A stretch of DNA of 64,000 nt from an uncultured Clostridia bacterium (GTDB taxonomy: Bacteria > Bacillota > Clostridia > Christensenellales > CAG-138), in the NCBI GenBank assembly GCA_947168565.1, contig CAMVMM010000007.1:1-64000 (forward strand), written 5' to 3'. How positions within the stretch are numbered: position 1 is the first letter of the stretch; each line of letters opens with the position of its first letter. The position numbers and the translations under genes were made by a program. The notes under the pieces were generated by a model. That model ran no database searches. It saw nothing but the letters and a program-made list of their open reading frames with translations, and was not told the origin of the DNA. Below are positions 40,348-49,494 of this stretch, piece by piece.

Positions 40348-42636
40348 TTGCTTCAAATAGTCCCGGCGGGCTTTAAGGAGCGGATTGCGGCGATAATTTC
40401 AGACCGAATATATAGTTTTATGGAGTTTTCAGAAAAGCTTGTGCGCAAGCAGCTTGAGAGGATGCAGCATTTTCTTACGGCGCAGTCCCTTGAAATCATG
40501 CGAAAGGGTCAGGACCGCGTTGGCGCCATCCTCGCAAGAACCAAGCGTAAAAACGTTGATATTGCGGATATTCCGCATCCGAGGCTTTCCCTTGCGCTTG
40601 CCGTTCCGCACGATGAACGCAGGGGCGGCATTATTTTCTATATTCACGGCGGCGGCTACACCTGCGGCAGCCTTGACTACGCGAAGGGCTTTGCCTCCGT
40701 GCTTGCGGCGGAATGCGGCGTGAAGGTGCTTTGCCTTGCGTACAGGCTTGCGCCCGAGCACCCCTACCCCGCCGCGCTTGAGGACACGCTGGACGCTTAC
40801 CGCTACCTGCTTTCCTCCGGCTATCTACCCGAGCGGATAACCCTTTGCGGTGAGAGCGCGGGCGGCGGGCTTTGCTATGCGCTTTGCTGCAAGCTCAAGG
40901 AGCTGCGGCTTCCGCTGCCGAGCGGCATTATCGCCGTTTCGCCCTGGACCGATCTTACCATCAGCGGTGAGAGCATCATCACAAATAAGGAGCATGATCC
41001 GAGCCTTTCGTTTGAAACCATCGAAAGCTATGTGAAATGCTACACCACCGATCCGCTCGACCCATACGTTTCCCCGCTTTTTGCGGATCTGAAGGGTCTG
41101 CCGCCCTCGCTTATTTTCGTTGGCGGCGATGAAATACTGCTGGACGACTCCCGAAGGCTGCACGATGCGCTTGAAAAGAGCGGCTGCTCCTCGCGGCTTA
41201 TCGTTGCGGAGCGGATGTGGCACGGGTACGTGCTTTACTGCCTAAAGGAGCGCCATCAGGATTTCAGAACCATCGAGAGCTTTTTGGAGCAGACCGCCAC
41301 CGCGCCGCGCAAGCTTCGCTGGATGCGGCTTGACAACGCGGCGAAGATCTTCCCCGCCGCAAGGCGCAGATACTGGAATAATTTTTTCCGCCTTTCCGCC
41401 ACGATGAGCGAGGAGGTTGACCGCGCCGTGCTGCGCTCCGCCATGGACGTCACCATGCGCAGGTTCCCCTCCATAGCCGTGCATCTTGGCAGGGGCTTTT
41501 TCTGGTATTATTTAGAGGAAATATCCTCCGCGCCGGAGATCTCCGAGGAGCAGCCCTGGCCGCTTGCGCACACGCCCTTCGACGACCTCAACAAATGCGC
41601 CCTGCGCGTGATAGTTTACCATAAGCGCATCGCCGTGGAATTCTACCATGCGCTGACGGACGGCACGGGCGGCATGATATTTTTAAAATCCCTGCTTGCG
41701 GAATACGTGGAGCAGAAATACGGCGTGCGCGTGCCCTGCGAATGCGGCGTGCTGGACCGCCACGAGGAGCCGAGGCCGGAGGAGCTGGAGGACAGCTTTT
41801 CCAAGTATGCCGGCAAGGTGAGCCTTAAACGAAACGCCAGCACGGTATACAAAATAAGCTGCACGCCGGAGCCCGTGGGCGTTCGCCATCTTACCACCTT
41901 TATACTGGACGTAAACAAGGTGCTTGCCTTTTCAAAGAGCAAGGGCATAAGCCTCACGGTCTGCCTTGCAAGCTGCATGCTGCTTGCGCTTCAGGCGCTT
42001 CAAAACGAGCAGATACCGGATAAGAAAAAGCAGCGCCCCATCCGCGTGGTGGTGCCGGTGAATTTAAGAAAGGTTTTCCCAAGCGAAACGCTGCGCAATT
42101 TCGCGCACGTGGTGATGCCGGAGATCGACCCGCGCATGGGCGATTTCAGCTTCGACGAAACGGCCTCCGCCGTGCATCATCAGCTCGGCCTGCTCACGAC
42201 CCAAAAGAACCTTCAGGCCATGTTCACCCCGAACGTGAACGCCGAAAGGAACCCTGTGCTGCGCGTGATGCCCCTTTTCGTGAAGAATATTGCGATGAAG
42301 CTTATCTACGATACCGTTGGCGAGCGCACGAACTGCCTGAACGTTTCAAACATGGGCGCTGTGGAGCTGCCGGAGGTGATGCGGCAGTACGTGGACAGGT
42401 TCGACGTTATCCTCGGCGTGCAGGCCACAAAGCCCCATAACTGCGGCGTGGTTTCCTACAATGGCAAGCTCTACGTCAATTTTATCAGAAACACCGTTGA
42501 GCCGAGCCTTGAAAGCCGGTTTTTCGACGTGCTGAAGCAGCTTGGGCTGAACGCCACGGTGGAAAGCAATCTTTCCTCCATACCGCGCTCCGGCATGAAG
42601 CTGAAGCACACGCAGCACGAGGGCTCGTGGTATTAA
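40348..42636 (+). CDS. Fusion of HSL-type esterase and condensation-like acyltransferase
   Basis: A 762-residue two-domain protein. Residues 60-310 form an alpha/beta-hydrolase of the hormone-sensitive lipase group: oxyanion motif HGGG at 100-103, nucleophile in GESAG (168-172), Asp261 in VGGDE, His292 in WHGY. Residues 340-745 resemble the alcohol acetyltransferase/condensation-domain superfamily, with the catalytic HxxxDG as HALTDG at 434-439 and the later N-V-S-N-M-G-type strand. One domain may cleave and the other transfer an acyl ester. The start is uncertain: TTG at 40348 or ATG at 40420, neither with a good ribosome site. A DUF6320-like membrane protein gene follows. Confidence 0.85.
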   Translation: MLQIVPAGFKERIAAIISDRIYSFMEFSEKLVRKQLERMQHFLTAQSLEIMRKGQDRVGAILARTKRKNVDIADIPHPRLSLALAVPHDERRGGIIFYIHGGGYTCGSLDYAKGFASVLAAECGVKVLCLAYRLAPEHPYPAALEDTLDAYRYLLSSGYLPERITLCGESAGGGLCYALCCKLKELRLPLPSGIIAVSPWTDLTISGESIITNKEHDPSLSFETIESYVKCYTTDPLDPYVSPLFADLKGLPPSLIFVGGDEILLDDSRRLHDALEKSGCSSRLIVAERMWHGYVLYCLKERHQDFRTIESFLEQTATAPRKLRWMRLDNAAKIFPAARRRYWNNFFRLSATMSEEVDRAVLRSAMDVTMRRFPSIAVHLGRGFFWYYLEEISSAPEISEEQPWPLAHTPFDDLNKCALRVIVYHKRIAVEFYHALTDGTGGMIFLKSLLAEYVEQKYGVRVPCECGVLDRHEEPRPEELEDSFSKYAGKVSLKRNASTVYKISCTPEPVGVRHLTTFILDVNKVLAFSKSKGISLTVCLASCMLLALQALQNEQIPDKKKQRPIRVVVPVNLRKVFPSETLRNFAHVVMPEIDPRMGDFSFDETASAVHHQLGLLTTQKNLQAMFTPNVNAERNPVLRVMPLFVKNIAMKLIYDTVGERTNCLNVSNMGAVELPEVMRQYVDRFDVILGVQATKPHNCGVVSYNGKLYVNFIRNTVEPSLESRFFDVLKQLGLNATVESNLSSIPRSGMKLKHTQHEGSWY

Positions 42637-42751
42637 GATGGGCTTGTCCGCGCCATCCGGCTTCGCGGCTTTTAAACCGAACCTTCCGAAGCGGGCTTTT
42701 CAAAGGCTGTGGAGGGACGAACCGAGTATTATGAATTTGCGAGGTAATATT

Positions 42752-43447
42752 ATGTATTGCGTTAAATGTGGGGTCGAGCTTGCGGACACGGAAAACGTAT
42801 GCCCGCTCTGCGGCACAAGGGTCTATCATCCGGACATAGCTCGCCGGCCCGCCGAGCCGAACTACCCTCAGGGGAGCGACACGGAGGTGAAGGTGAGCTT
42901 TCGCGGCGTGATGTTTGCGATAACCTTCGCCTTTGCCGCGGTGATCGCTCAGCTGATAATATGCTGGATTAGCATACCCGCCGCGGGCGAGTGGGTAGGG
43001 TACGCGATAGGCGGCGTTGCGCTGTTATACATACTTGTGTTTCTGCCGCTCTGGTTCAAAAAGCCCAACCCGGTCATATTCGTGCCCTGCGACTATGCGG
43101 CGGTGCTGCTGTATCTATTATACATAGACCTTACCGTGAAAGGCGGCTGGTTTTTGAGCTTCGCCTTCCCGATAGTGGGCGCGAACGCGCTTATAGTTAC
43201 GGCGATAGTCGTGCTTTGCTACTATCTGCGGAGGGGGTATCTGTATATCTTCGGCGGCGCGCTGATCGCGCACGGCGCGTGGATGGTGCTTCTGGAGTTT
43301 CTGATCGGCTACACCTTCCTAAAGGACACCACGCTGCGCTGGTCCTATTTTCCGCTCGTGGGCTGCTTCATGGCGGGAATGGCGCTGATAATCATCGCCA
43401 TCTCAAAGCCGCTCAAGGAAACGCTTAAAAAGAAGCTGTTTTTCTGA
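42752..43447 (+). CDS. Zinc-ribbon membrane protein (DUF6320-like)
   Basis: A 231-residue protein. It starts with a zinc ribbon (MYCVKCGVELADTENVCPLC: two CxxC knuckles at residues 3-6 and 17-20), followed by about six to seven hydrophobic helices arranged in pairs and a basic C-terminal end. DUF6320-type proteins of this layout often stand beside acyltransferase genes like the one upstream. The start at 42752 is preferred because GAGG lies eight bases before it and the ribbon begins there; in-frame ATGs further upstream lie in the spacer. Function unknown; a regulatory or partner role in the acyl transfer is inference. Confidence 0.8.
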   Translation: MYCVKCGVELADTENVCPLCGTRVYHPDIARRPAEPNYPQGSDTEVKVSFRGVMFAITFAFAAVIAQLIICWISIPAAGEWVGYAIGGVALLYILVFLPLWFKKPNPVIFVPCDYAAVLLYLLYIDLTVKGGWFLSFAFPIVGANALIVTAIVVLCYYLRRGYLYIFGGALIAHGAWMVLLEFLIGYTFLKDTTLRWSYFPLVGCFMAGMALIIIAISKPLKETLKKKLFF

Positions 43448-43532
43448 TTCTTCGGATCCATACTGCGCGGAACCTGTATACGGTTCGTTTTGTGATCTGA
43501 TATATCATTTCCGTTCCGCCGCCGTTTTTTAA

Positions 43533-43559
43533 CGCCCGAGCCTCGCGCCCGGGCTTTTT
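43533..43559 (+). terminator. Intrinsic terminator after the zinc-ribbon membrane gene
   Basis: GCCCG(AG) pairs with (C)CGGGC and a run of five T residues follows at 43555-43559. Confidence 0.75.
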
Positions 43560-43583
43560 CTTGTATTTTCCCTTTTAAACTCA

Positions 43584-43612
43584 TTGACACCCACGCGAAA
43601 CGATAATATAAT
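43584..43612 (+). promoter_or_regulatory. Promoter of the first dockerin peptidase gene
   Basis: Perfect TTGACA at 43584-43589, 17-base spacer and perfect TATAAT at 43607-43612. Confidence 0.9.
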
Positions 43613-43682
43613 TATACTGGTTTGTTGTTTTGCCGACGCGCTCGGCAAATGATGAACAAAATCAAAAAAACGGAGGAAAACT

Positions 43683-45674
43683 ATGAAATCCCGTAAGCTC
43701 CTTGCCGCGCTCATCGCTTTTGCGATGGTGTTTGCGGCTGTTCCCGCTCTTTCCCTTGCCAGTGGTGCCGCCGAAACCTTCGGTGAAGCCGCGGCAGCGA
43801 GAAAGCTCGATCTTACCTGGGCATCGCTTGAGGCGGCCGAAGAAGCGGCGCTCGCCTCCGGCATGGATCGCAATCAGGTGATAAACGCCGTTTATCAGGC
43901 GGCGCTGAACCTTCCCAACGTTGACAAGGACGGCTTTTCCGATTTTGACAGCGACGGCTTTTTCTTCACAGTTGACGGAATGTACTGCGCGTATGACTTC
44001 CGCCTCAGAAACGAGACCGACAAGAGCGCGGCTCCCGTTGACGAAAAGGTGGTGCTCGTAAAGGGCAGCGGCAGCGGCAAAGCGCTGCGTGACGCCGCCT
44101 CGCCGGACGTGTTCCTTATCGCCCCCTATTACGGCCACGACAACAGCTTCACCGATCAGTATAAGCGCGAGGCCCAGTCCATAGCGGATGAGACCGGCGG
44201 CGACTATCTGCTTATCCAGAGCACCTCCGCGACCGGCCCCGCCATAGCGGAGAATTTCGTGAATAAGGGCGTGGTCATATTCGACAGCCACGGCACCCAG
44301 AGCGGCACCTCCAGCTACCTCTGCCTCACCACCAACTCGGGCATCACCCAGCAGGACTATCAGAACGGCTGGGCGGTCAACGCAGGCAGCGCCGCCTACA
44401 TCGACGGCCGCTACGTTGAAAACCATGCCCCGGGCGAGCTTGCAAACTGCATAGTTTGGATGGCTATCTGCGAGGGCATGAAGCGCCAGGGTCAGGGCAC
44501 CACCGGCTCTGCTCTGCTTCGCGCGGGCGCGGGCTGCGTTTACGGCTATTCACAGAGCGTTACCTTCGCGGGCGACTACGTATACGAGGAAACCTTCTGG
44601 AACGCCATGAAGGAGGATCAGGCTACCGTTGCCAAGGCGTATGAGCTTATGGTCGATACGCACGGCATACCCGATCCCTACGGCAACGCCTACCCCATCG
44701 TTATGAGCCCCGTTGACGAATTCCCCTCCAACCCCGACGGTCCCCAGGTCGTGAACTGCGAATGGAGGCTCTTCGGCGGCCTTCCCCCCGTTGAGCTCAC
44801 CGATTACAGCCTCAGCAGCGAGAGCATTCAGCTTTACGCCGGCTATGAGCACACGGTCGATTTCAACCGCGTTCCCTCCAATGCAAACGATTACGAGCTT
44901 GTTTGGACCAGCGCGGATCCCGCCGTTGCCTCCGTTTCCGGCAACAGCCGCAGGGCTGTGATCACCGCAAACAACGCCGGCAGCACCGTTATCACCTGCG
45001 CCGTTGTGAAGGACGGGCAGGCCTTCGGCACCCGCACCATCGCCGTGACCGTGGTTCCGGACACCTCGCTCTACGATTCCCTGAACGTTGAGGGCGGAAG
45101 CCTTGAATTCTCCTCCACCGGCAGCTACCGCTTCAAGGCGGAGCAGGGCGCCGACAGGCTCTATGCCGTTTCCGGCAACCGCGGCGTGAGCAACAGCACC
45201 TCCACGCTCACCCTTTCGCTGAATATGCGTGCGGGCGAAACACTCACCTTCGACTATGCCTACATGACCGAGTACAGCTACGACTTCTACACCTTCAGGG
45301 TAAACGCCCAGCAGGTTCAGCGCGTCTCCGGCAATTCCAACGGCTGGAAGAGCTACACCTACACCGCCGCAGCGGACGGAGCCTACACCTTCGAGTGGAT
45401 CTACGAAAAGGATCCCTACGTTGACGAGGGCGACGACTGCGTTAAGATCGACAACGTCGTTTATTCCGGCGCAAGCGTTCCCACGCCCGACGGCGACATT
45501 GACGGCGTTGGCGGCGTGAGCGTTGCGGACGGCATCGTGGCGCTGCGCATTTCCATGGGCCTTATCACCCCCACCGATGAGCAGGTCGCGCACGGCGATT
45601 TTGACGGCGACGGCCGCATCGCGCTTGGCGACGCCATCACGATACTGCGCATGGCGATGGGCCTTGTCGCATAA
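43683..45674 (+). CDS. Secreted clan-CD-like cysteine peptidase with dockerin (paralog 1)
   Basis: A 663-residue exported protein. The signal peptide is residues 1-26. The catalytic domain (about 120-350) has VVIFDSHGTQ with His203 and VWMAICEG with Cys263, the spacing and context of the His-Gly / Ala-Cys dyad of caspase-, gingipain- and clostripain-like peptidases. A Big_2-type immunoglobulin module (about 385-460), a beta-sandwich (475-590) and a dockerin (605-663) follow. The first dockerin loop DIDGVGGVS has Val instead of Asp/Asn at the fifth position, so one calcium site may be weak. GGAGG precedes the ATG. The tandem paralog downstream shares all domains. Confidence 0.85.
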   Translation: MKSRKLLAALIAFAMVFAAVPALSLASGAAETFGEAAAARKLDLTWASLEAAEEAALASGMDRNQVINAVYQAALNLPNVDKDGFSDFDSDGFFFTVDGMYCAYDFRLRNETDKSAAPVDEKVVLVKGSGSGKALRDAASPDVFLIAPYYGHDNSFTDQYKREAQSIADETGGDYLLIQSTSATGPAIAENFVNKGVVIFDSHGTQSGTSSYLCLTTNSGITQQDYQNGWAVNAGSAAYIDGRYVENHAPGELANCIVWMAICEGMKRQGQGTTGSALLRAGAGCVYGYSQSVTFAGDYVYEETFWNAMKEDQATVAKAYELMVDTHGIPDPYGNAYPIVMSPVDEFPSNPDGPQVVNCEWRLFGGLPPVELTDYSLSSESIQLYAGYEHTVDFNRVPSNANDYELVWTSADPAVASVSGNSRRAVITANNAGSTVITCAVVKDGQAFGTRTIAVTVVPDTSLYDSLNVEGGSLEFSSTGSYRFKAEQGADRLYAVSGNRGVSNSTSTLTLSLNMRAGETLTFDYAYMTEYSYDFYTFRVNAQQVQRVSGNSNGWKSYTYTAAADGAYTFEWIYEKDPYVDEGDDCVKIDNVVYSGASVPTPDGDIDGVGGVSVADGIVALRISMGLITPTDEQVAHGDFDGDGRIALGDAITILRMAMGLVA

Positions 45675-45713
45675 CTCCCTTTGATCCTGTGCGGATCCGA
45701 TCGATCCCGCCTT

Positions 45714-45746
45714 GCGGCGCACCCGGACGGGTGCGCCGCGATTTTA
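45714..45746 (+). terminator. Intrinsic terminator between the two dockerin peptidase genes
   Basis: GCGGCGCACCCG and CGGGTGCGCCGC form a perfect 12-base stem with a two-base centre, followed by GATTTTAT. Confidence 0.82.
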
Positions 45747-45870
45747 TACTATATCCTAAAAGCGGCGGCCGCATTCACAGTATGTTAGACAAGGCTCTTA
45801 AGTATCCCGGCGCCTGCGCTGTATATCTTTTCTTTTCGTATAATATAAATGAAATGTCTTGAAAATTCGA

Positions 45871-45898
45871 TTGACAAACGCTTGAAACATGATAAAAT
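45871..45898 (+). promoter_or_regulatory. Promoter of the second dockerin peptidase gene, with structured leader
   Basis: TTGACA at 45871-45876, 16-base spacer and TAAAAT at 45893-45898. The 120-base leader to the ATG carries GC-rich inverted segments (GCGGATGCTGC and GGACAAGC/GCTTTGC-like pairs) with no known riboswitch pattern. Confidence 0.75.
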
Positions 45899-46025
45899 AT
45901 AGGTGTAATGCGGATGCTGCAAAAGGACCGTTTGCTTTGGCGGCGCCACGGTGCTGCCCATGCGGAAGCTTTGCTTGTCCGCAGCGCCCCTACATGGGAA
46001 AAATTTCATTTATGGAGGAAACCAA

Positions 46026-48026
46026 ATGAAGATTCGTAAACTCCTTGCCTCCGCGCTTGCGTCGGTAATGGTCCTTGCGGCCGTTCCCGCCCTCTCTCTT
46101 GCAGAAGGCACCGCACAGCTCGTCGGCGAAGCTAACGCCATGCGTAAGCTTGACACCACCTGGACAGCTCTTGAAAAGGCCGAGAAGGTCGCTATGACTT
46201 CCGGCATGGATGACCGCAATCAGGTCATCAACGCTGTTTACCAGGCAGCCCTGAACCTCCCCAACGTTGATAAGGACGGCTTCTCCGATTTCACCAAGGA
46301 CGGCTTCTTCTTCACCGTTGACGGCATGCTCTGCTCCTACGACTTCCGTCTGCGCAACGAGCTGGACACCAACGTTGAGCCCGTAGCCGAGACCGAGAAG
46401 GTCGTGCTCGTTAAGGGCAGCGGCACCGGCACCTCCGTTGCCGACGCCGAGTCCCCCAATGTATTCCTCGTGGCCCCCTACTACGGCCATGACGGCAGCT
46501 TCACCAACCAGTACAAGGAAGAGGCTCAGTCCATAGCCGAAGCCACCGGCGGCGACTACCTGCTCATCCAGAGCACCGCCGCAACCGGCCCCGCCATCGC
46601 GGAGAACTTCACCGATAAGGGCGTTGTTATCTACGACAGCCACGGCACCCAGAGCGGTACCTCCAGCTACCTCTGCCTCACCACCAACTCGGGCATCACC
46701 CAGCAGGACTATCAGAACGGCTGGGCGGTCAACGCAGGCAGCGCCGCCTACATCGACGGCCGCTACGTTGAAAACCACGTAAACGCAACCCTCTCCAACT
46801 GCATGGTTTGGATGGCGATCTGCGAAGGCATGAAGCGCCAGGGTCAGGGCACCACCGGCTACGCGCTTCTCCGTGCGGGCGCCGGCGTTGTGTACGGCTA
46901 TTCCCAGAGCGTTACCTTCCGCGGCGACTACGTTTATGAGGAGACCTTCTGGAATCACATGAAGGAAGGCGAGACCGTTGCCGAGGCTTACAACGCGATG
47001 GTATCCGCTCACGGTATTCCCGATCCCTACGGCGATGCTTACCCCATCGTTATGAGCCCCACCGATCCCTTCCCCTCCAATCCCGACGCGGCTCAGGTCG
47101 TGACCTGCGACTGGATCCTCTACGGCAACGCAGAGCCCGTTGCGCTCACCAACTACAGCCTCAACATCAACGACGTTCAGATGTATATCGGCAGGAGCCA
47201 GGCCGTTGAGTTCATCCGCGTTCCCGAGAATGCGAACCAGTACGAGCTCGTTTGGTCCAGCGCGAACGAAGCCATCGCCACCGTAAACGGCAACAACCGC
47301 CGCGGCACCATCACCGGTGCGGGCCTTGGCAACACCACCGTTACCTGCACCGTTATGGTAGACGGTCAGGTGTTCGGCGCTGCCACCGTTTCCGTGAACG
47401 TTGTTGAGGACACCTCCCTGCGCGACGCTCTCAACGTTGAGAACGGCACCCTTGCCTTCAGCACCAGCGAGGTTTATCCCTTCGAGGCCGTTCAGGAAGG
47501 CGACAGGCACTACGTCCGCAGCACCAACAACGGCGTTTCCAACTCCACCTCCACCCTCACCACCGTTGTGAACATGGAGGCCGGCGAAACTCTGAGCTTC
47601 GAATACAAGTACAGCTCCGAGAACAACTACGACTGGTACACCTTCCGTGTAAACGGTCAGCAGGTGCAGCATCTCTCCGGCACCAACAACAACAACTGGA
47701 ATACCTACACCTTCACCGCTCCCTCCGCCGGTGCATACACCTTCGTTTGGGAGTACTCCAAGGACGTTAGCGTCAACAACGGCGACGACTGCGTCAAGAT
47801 CGACAACGTTCAGTATTCCGGTGATCCCGGCCAGAGCGCGGCTGCGGACGGCGACCTCGACGGCGACGGCATCGTTGCTGTGGGCGACGCTCTCGTAGCT
47901 ATGCGTATCGCCATGGGCACCCAGGAAGCCACCGCCGCTCAGCTCGCTCACGGCGACCTCGACGGTGACGGCGTCATCTCCATGGGCGAGGCTCTTGAGA
48001 TCATGCGCCTTGCAATGATGGACTGA
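46026..48026 (+). CDS. Secreted clan-CD-like cysteine peptidase with dockerin (paralog 2)
   Basis: A 666-residue paralog of the preceding product with the same order: signal peptide, catalytic domain with YDSHGTQ and VWMAICEG, immunoglobulin-like module, beta-sandwich, dockerin. The start at 46026 (MKIRKLLASAL) has GGAGG eight bases upstream; the frame to 45951 is leader. Its dockerin loops (DLDGDGIVAVGD, DLDGDGVISMGE) look complete, unlike paralog 1. Codon use is strongly biased to C-ending codons, as for a highly expressed gene. A block of 119 identical bases shared with paralog 1 around the catalytic His indicates recent gene conversion. Confidence 0.85.
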   Translation: MKIRKLLASALASVMVLAAVPALSLAEGTAQLVGEANAMRKLDTTWTALEKAEKVAMTSGMDDRNQVINAVYQAALNLPNVDKDGFSDFTKDGFFFTVDGMLCSYDFRLRNELDTNVEPVAETEKVVLVKGSGTGTSVADAESPNVFLVAPYYGHDGSFTNQYKEEAQSIAEATGGDYLLIQSTAATGPAIAENFTDKGVVIYDSHGTQSGTSSYLCLTTNSGITQQDYQNGWAVNAGSAAYIDGRYVENHVNATLSNCMVWMAICEGMKRQGQGTTGYALLRAGAGVVYGYSQSVTFRGDYVYEETFWNHMKEGETVAEAYNAMVSAHGIPDPYGDAYPIVMSPTDPFPSNPDAAQVVTCDWILYGNAEPVALTNYSLNINDVQMYIGRSQAVEFIRVPENANQYELVWSSANEAIATVNGNNRRGTITGAGLGNTTVTCTVMVDGQVFGAATVSVNVVEDTSLRDALNVENGTLAFSTSEVYPFEAVQEGDRHYVRSTNNGVSNSTSTLTTVVNMEAGETLSFEYKYSSENNYDWYTFRVNGQQVQHLSGTNNNNWNTYTFTAPSAGAYTFVWEYSKDVSVNNGDDCVKIDNVQYSGDPGQSAAADGDLDGDGIVAVGDALVAMRIAMGTQEATAAQLAHGDLDGDGVISMGEALEIMRLAMMD

Positions 48027-48070
48027 TTCTATCGCTGAACCACAGTTAATCAACAGGGCGTAAGCACGCG

Positions 48071-48104
48071 AAGGCCGAGCTCCGAAAGGGGCTCGGCCTT
48101 TTTT
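48071..48104 (+). terminator. Intrinsic terminator after the second dockerin peptidase gene
   Basis: AAGGCCGAGC pairs with GCTCGGCCTT over a ten-base loop, with a run of six T residues. Confidence 0.92.
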
Positions 48105-48115
48105 ATGCAAAACGC

Positions 48116-48143
48116 TTGATTTATTTTCGTTTTATGATATAAT
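48116..48143 (+). promoter_or_regulatory. Promoter of the PanE-like gene
   Basis: TTGATT at 48116-48121, 16-base spacer and perfect TATAAT at 48138-48143. Confidence 0.82.
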
Positions 48144-48178
48144 GTTTTTTGAAAAAACAATTCGCCTTAGGAGTTAAG

Positions 48179-49195
48179 ATGAAATACGCGATCTACGGCG
48201 CGGGCTCGCTTGGCACGGTGCTTGGCGCATACCTGACTGAAAACGGAGTGGATATAGAGCTTGTGAACCGCAACGCGGCTCACGTTCGAGCGCTGCGGGA
48301 GCACGGCGCAAGGATAACCGGCACGGTGGATATGTGCGTTCCCGTGAAGGCGCTGCTGCCCGAGCAGATGAGCGGGAGCTATGACGTAATATTTCTGCTC
48401 ACAAAGCAGCTTGATAACGACGGCACCGTTGCCTTTTTAAAGCCCCTGCTCAGCGAAAGCGGCGTTATAGTAACGCTTCAAAACGGCATACCGGAGCCCG
48501 GCATAGCGCGGATCGTGGGTGAGGAGCGCACGATAGGCTGCGTGGTGGAATGGGGCGCAAGCCTTGAAGCCCCCGGCACGGCAAGGCTCACGAGCGATCC
48601 CGCCGCGCTTTCATTTCACATGGGCGGCATGAAAAAGGTGCCGAGGGAAAAGCTGCTGCACGTAAAAGCCTTGCTTGAAAAAATGTGCCCCGTGGAGCTT
48701 GAGGAAAACCTGCTCGGCGCGCGCTGGTCCAAGCTTTTGATAAATGCCACCTTCTCCGGCATCGGCACGGCGATAGGCGGCACCTTTGGCGCAGTGAGCG
48801 GCGGCAGGCTTCCGCGAAAGCTCGCCGTGCGCTGCATGAAGGAATGCATCGACGTGGGCAGAGCCTCCGGCGCGGAGTTCGCACCCGTGCAGGGCAAGGA
48901 CGTTACAAAGCTTTTCTACTATAAGAGCGCATTTAAGAGGAAGCTTTCGGAGCTGCTCGTGCCGATAGCCATGAAAAAGCACGCGGGCATAGTGCCCTCC
49001 ATGCTTCAGGATCTGCGAAACGGCAAAAAATGCGAGATAGACGCAATAAACGGCGTGGTGTGCGGATTCGGCAGGCAGCATAGCGTGCCCACTCCGGTGA
49101 ACGAGCGCATAGTGAGCGTGGTTCACCGCATCCAAAGCGGCGAGCTTGAGCCGAGGGCGGAGAATATCTCCCTTTTTGCCGATCTTATCAAATAA
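48179..49195 (+). CDS. 2-dehydropantoate 2-reductase (ApbA/PanE family)
   Basis: A 338-residue NADPH-dependent reductase. The Rossmann loop is AIYGAGSLGTVLGAYL at residue 4, the family segments LLTKQ and TLQNGIPEP follow at about 65 and 100, and the C-terminal helical domain carries the Lys in ARWSKLLINAT near 185 and the Asn/Ser cluster DLRNGKKCEIDAINGVV near 285. In pantothenate synthesis it reduces ketopantoate; paralogs with other 2-keto acids exist, and no pan genes are adjacent. The start at 48179 is set by TTAGGAG five bases upstream. Monocistronic with its own promoter and terminator. Confidence 0.85.
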   Translation: MKYAIYGAGSLGTVLGAYLTENGVDIELVNRNAAHVRALREHGARITGTVDMCVPVKALLPEQMSGSYDVIFLLTKQLDNDGTVAFLKPLLSESGVIVTLQNGIPEPGIARIVGEERTIGCVVEWGASLEAPGTARLTSDPAALSFHMGGMKKVPREKLLHVKALLEKMCPVELEENLLGARWSKLLINATFSGIGTAIGGTFGAVSGGRLPRKLAVRCMKECIDVGRASGAEFAPVQGKDVTKLFYYKSAFKRKLSELLVPIAMKKHAGIVPSMLQDLRNGKKCEIDAINGVVCGFGRQHSVPTPVNERIVSVVHRIQSGELEPRAENISLFADLIK

Positions 49196-49210
49196 AGCTT
49201 TTTCAAAAAA

Positions 49211-49251
49211 GCGCTCCATCCCGTATCGCTTTTCCCGGGATGGGGCGCTTT
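49211..49251 (+). terminator. Terminator after the PanE-like gene
   Basis: GCGCTCCATCCC pairs with GGGATGGGGCGC across a 14-base loop, followed by TTTC. Confidence 0.8.
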
Positions 49252-49402
49252 CACGCTTTGAGAAAGTATTATTCATTCAGTGCCAAATCAATGCGCTTTT
49301 ACGTTTTTAATATTTTATTCATAATTCTATATATTATCTATCCCCCGCTCCTCTTTCGCCGTTCAAATCGGCTTATGCGGCGGCAGCTTTGAGCACACAA
49401 AA
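49252..49402. other. A+T-rich gene-free gap between convergent genes
   Basis: No gene is supported in this stretch between the PanE-like gene and the leftward acyltransferase gene. It is A+T rich from 49270 to 49345. Nothing else is recognised. Confidence 0.5.
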
Positions 49403-49440
49403 GCCCCGTCCGTTTATGCCTTGGAGTGCGCGGATGGGGC
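49399..49440 (-). terminator. Terminator after the acyltransferase-3 gene
   Basis: GCCCCATCCG (complement of 49431-49440) pairs with CGGACGGGGC (complement of 49403-49412) with one mismatch, followed on the minus strand by TTTTG. Confidence 0.75.
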
Positions 49441-49494
49441 CGAGGATCCATATTCATTATTCGGTTGGAAATGTTAAAATCGCTAAAAGAGGTA

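Noticed and set aside
45990..48110. A 706-residue minus-strand frame opposite the second dockerin peptidase
   Set aside because: It is longer than the real gene but only because C-ending codons leave the antisense free of stops. The + strand has signal peptide, catalytic motifs and dockerin.
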